Assembly (NCBI GenBank): GCA_947090635.1
Contig: CAMUOM010000012.1
Span: 1-21,727 of the forward strand
Length of the DNA stretch: 21,727 nucleotides
From: an uncultured Candidatus Saccharibacteria bacterium
GTDB taxonomy: Bacteria; Patescibacteriota; Saccharimonadia; Saccharimonadales; Saccharimonadaceae
Reading direction: 5' to 3'
The notes below the pieces were generated by a model. The model saw nothing but the letters and a program-made list of their open reading frames with translations. It searched no databases and had not been told where the DNA came from. The position numbers and the translations under genes are program-made. Below, in pieces: positions 20,227-21,727 of this stretch. Position 1 is the first letter of the stretch; every line of letters begins with the position of its first letter.

Positions 20227-20967
20227 TTAGCGTGTTTGGCGGATTTTCTTAATCATGGCGCGCTCGGCGGCGACTCGCTCGCGGCGCTTGGCTTCATCGG
20301 CGAGTAGCTCTGTGTAGAGGATGGCGGACTCAGCCATCGGCTTTAAGACGCGGTGCATGGCTTCGCGTTCGGGCTCGGTCACCCAGAGGTGAAAGATGTT
20401 TTTGACGGCAATTTGCCGCGCCACGTACTGCAGCTGGTAGGGGACGTTGTCTGGCAACCACTGGCTGGCGTCGGATGAGGCCTTTTCGCTGTTGGCTTGT
20501 TTGGAGACGAGCTGCAATTCGAGTGGGTGATTGAAGAGCTCGTTGCGGTCGGCGCGAGTGAGGTTCTTCGCGCCCGTCACCCAAGCGTTACTGAGGGCGA
20601 CCACGTGGTCAACATCAGCGCAGCGCGTGATGTCGTAGTAGGTGGGCATCACGAGGTGTTCGCCGTTGTACGGGCAGGTGAGTTCCCCTGCCTTGACCTG
20701 CCCTCGGCGGTCGAGCTGGTAGCTGTCGAGGTCGCGTCGCAAAATTTCTTGCCGTCGCTCGGTGTGGTTGTACACTTCGGCGTCGTAGTCATTAGACCGG
20801 TCAAAGCTGTGTCGCCGGTTGTAATTGGATTTGCTGGCTTTTGGCTTCACGTGGAGGCCAAGCAGCTCGTGCAATGCGATTTTAGCGAGGTATTGCGCGC
20901 TATCATTATCAAGCTGGCCAAACGCTAGCTCGGTTTTACGGTATAAGTCGTCGGGGCGCAATCTCAT
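20227..20967 (-). CDS. HNH endonuclease, GmrSD C-terminal/DUF1524 type
   Basis: 246 residues. The pattern follows the DUF1524-type HNH fold known from GmrSD restriction enzymes and from stand-alone secreted nucleases of actinobacteria: NHTERRQEILRRDL (about 67-80), LTCPYNGEH (Cys98), then CADVDHVVALSNAWVTGAKN with the catalytic DVDH (Asp118-His121), NHPLELQLVSKQANSEKASSDASQWLPDN (the Asn and Lys-x-x-x-Asp part of the site) and YVARQIAVKNIFHLWVTEPE. Actinobacterial relatives usually carry a signal peptide; none is present here, so it is probably cytoplasmic. There is no GmrS/DUF262 domain and no methylase nearby. The gene is monocistronic. A role in defence or DNA processing is an inference. 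Confidence 0.8.
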   Translation of the reverse strand: MRLRPDDLYRKTELAFGQLDNDSAQYLAKIALHELLGLHVKPKASKSNYNRRHSFDRSNDYDAEVYNHTERRQEILRRDLDSYQLDRRGQVKAGELTCPYNGEHLVMPTYYDITRCADVDHVVALSNAWVTGAKNLTRADRNELFNHPLELQLVSKQANSEKASSDASQWLPDNVPYQLQYVARQIAVKNIFHLWVTEPEREAMHRVLKPMAESAILYTELLADEAKRRERVAAERAMIKKIRQTR

Positions 20968-20970
20968 CTT

Positions 20971-21002
20971 ATTATACTAACATATTTAGCCGTATTTGTC
21001 AA
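20971..21002 (-). promoter_or_regulatory. Promoter of the HNH gene, TTGACA-N17-TAGTATAAT
   Basis: On the minus strand TTGACA (21002-20997), 17 nt, TAGTATAAT (20979-20971), then AAG and the ATG at 20967. If TATAAT were the true -10, transcription would begin inside the gene. If TAGTAT is used, it begins at the ATG, giving a leaderless message. Confidence 0.65.
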
Positions 21003-21053
21003 AGTAAGCCCCTCCCCATACGCGCTCCCCTGCTGGCAAATTTTTGCAATTGC

Positions 21054-21096
21054 TTGCAACTGAGGGTAATTTTTAGTAAAATAAAAGCATAAAGGA
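21054..21096 (+). promoter_or_regulatory. Promoter and ribosome site of the RelB-like gene
   Basis: TTGCAA (21054-21059), 17 nt, TAAAAT (21077-21082), then AAAGGAG (21090-21096 region) 6-7 nt before the ATG. Overlapping TTGCAA and GGCAAAT motifs just upstream could serve as an operator. Confidence 0.6.
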
Positions 21097-21102
21097 GACA
21101 TC

Positions 21103-21432
21103 ATGGCTAACACAAACGCAGTTTACGCAAGAATTGATACCGGTTTAAAAACAGACGCCGAGCAGATTTTGGGGCGGCTGGGGATTTCGCCGTCGAGTGC
21201 TATTCAGATGTTCTACAGCCAGGTGGTGTTGCAACAGGGTTTACCCTTTGAGCCGCGGTTACCAGTGCGTAAGCCGGTAGCGCTGAGTGACTTGTCTCGT
21301 GAGGAGCTGGACGCCGAAGTCCAGCGTGGCGTGGATGGCATTGCTGCGGGGCGCACTCATACTGCCGCCGAGGTGGACAAGTATTTTGCGGATAAATACG
21401 GCGTCACTGGCAGTGGCGAAGTGGCTAAATGA
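21103..21432 (+). CDS. RelB/DinJ-family antitoxin, no adjacent toxin
   Basis: 109 residues. The N-terminal half is the ribbon-helix-helix of RelB/DinJ: VYARIDTGLKTDAEQILGRLGISPSSAIQMFYSQVVLQQGLPFE, with the family's 'aRIdxxlKxxAexil..lGls.s.ai..f..qv....glPF' pattern. The C-terminal half is acidic and helical (DLSREELDAEVQRGVDGIAAGRTHTAAEVDKYFADKYG), as expected of a toxin-wrapping tail. RelB proteins dimerise, bind their own promoter and neutralise a RelE/YafQ toxin encoded directly downstream. Here the next gene begins 6 nt later on the opposite strand, so no cognate toxin follows. It may be an orphan antitoxin or a repressor acting elsewhere. Confidence 0.88.
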   Translation: MANTNAVYARIDTGLKTDAEQILGRLGISPSSAIQMFYSQVVLQQGLPFEPRLPVRKPVALSDLSREELDAEVQRGVDGIAAGRTHTAAEVDKYFADKYGVTGSGEVAK

Positions 21433-21437
21433 GGGCG

Positions 21438-21727
21438 TTAGGCCTGCTTGGCGGCGCGGGTGAGTACGTTTTTGAGTGACTTGCGTTCATCGGGGTTGAC
21501 GCACAGGCCATACAGGTCTTTAATGACCACTTGGCGGACGGCGTACTGCGCCAGATAGAGCTTGTTAAATTTTCTTGGTAAGCCGAATTCGCGCCACATA
21601 CCTGATTGGTCCATTGGCCACTCCTCAAAGGTATACGATTCCTTCTCTTGGTTGGCGCTTCTTGCAACAGCCTGCACCTCTAGGTCGTTGCCAAAAAGTT
21701 CGTGCCGCGCTTGCGGGCTAAGTCCGC
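21438..21727 (-). CDS. C-terminal part of an unrecognised protein, cut by window edge
   Basis: An open frame without a start inside the window gives about 96 residues ending RKSLKNVLTRAAKQA and a TAA stop. The sequence (SPQARHELFGNDLEVQAVAR, then SYTFEEWPMDQSGMWREFGL) shows no motif I recognise. It is soluble, mixed charge, with one Cys. It converges on the RelB-like gene with a 5-nt gap and no obvious terminator between. The open frame could begin at GTG 21677, but continuity to the edge suggests a longer gene. Confidence 0.6.
   Translation of the reverse strand, partial: GLSPQARHELFGNDLEVQAVARSANQEKESYTFEEWPMDQSGMWREFGLPRKFNKLYLAQYAVRQVVIKDLYGLCVNPDERKSLKNVLTRAAKQA

Noticed and set aside
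20497..20928. 143-codon plus-strand frame opposite the HNH gene
   Set aside because: The HNH gene has a recognisable catalytic motif and promoter; this frame is its complement and has neither.
1..21727. Alternative genetic code (UGA as glycine)
   Set aside because: TGA ends ftsI with ATGA overlap to mraY and ends the RelB-like gene; no gene needs UGA readthrough.

Overview
The window (about 21.7 kb) looks like a chromosomal segment of a Patescibacteria/CPR bacterium, most likely Saccharibacteria (TM7). That placement is an inference from streamlined conserved clusters, a short proline-tRNA ligase without an editing insert, tightly packed genes, many starts lying directly under a -10 box, and protein sequence style. 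UGA acts as an ordinary stop (for example at the end of ftsI), so this is not a code-25 lineage (SR1/Gracilibacteria).

Layout: (1) 1-1574, minus strand: N-terminal two thirds of priA, cut by the window edge. (2) 1600-2555: a divergent two-gene operon, a Panacea-domain (SocA/GepA-like) antitoxin and an overlapping probable toxin of unrecognised family. (3) 2570-7599: housekeeping block frr, uppS, rseP, CPBP protease, proS, greA. This is the classic frr-uppS-cdsA-dxr-rseP-proS order with cdsA and dxr missing. (4) 7600-10116: accessory stretch with three small non-conserved proteins (187, 60 and 82 aa), strong terminators, and what look like three unlinked small RNA units, two of which share promoter and 5' architecture. 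(5) 10211-18762: compact dcw cluster mraZ, rsmH, a 20-codon ORF, an ftsL-like gene, ftsI, mraY, ftsW, murG, ftsQ. A MraZ-box-like operator precedes it, a multi-hairpin leader lies between mraZ and rsmH, and a long hairpin precedes ftsL. Mur ligases, ftsA and ftsZ are absent from it. (6) 18763-20226: 1.46 kb with no convincing gene but with inverted, tandem and degenerate repeats. (7) 20227-21727: a stand-alone GmrSD/DUF1524-type HNH nuclease (minus), a RelB/DinJ-like antitoxin with no toxin beside it (plus), and the C-terminal end of an unknown gene (minus).

The genes of the dcw cluster act together: MraZ regulates the cluster, RsmH modifies 16S rRNA, MraY and MurG make lipid II, and FtsW/FtsI polymerise and cross-link it under FtsL/FtsQ scaffolding. 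UppS supplies the undecaprenyl carrier used by MraY. Frr, ProS and GreA serve translation and transcription.

Two promoter styles recur. Conserved genes often have an extended -10 (TGnTATAAT) with no clear -35, sometimes ending only 6-8 nt before the ATG (leaderless). Four non-conserved genes instead have TTGACA followed after exactly 17 nt by TAnTATAAT or a one-mismatch variant. The strongest candidates for something undescribed are the paired RNA units at 8378-8766 and 9187-9450, the mraZ-rsmH leader with the 20-codon ORF and hairpins downstream, and the repeat-rich gene-free region after ftsQ. All functional statements come from reading the sequence; no database search was possible.
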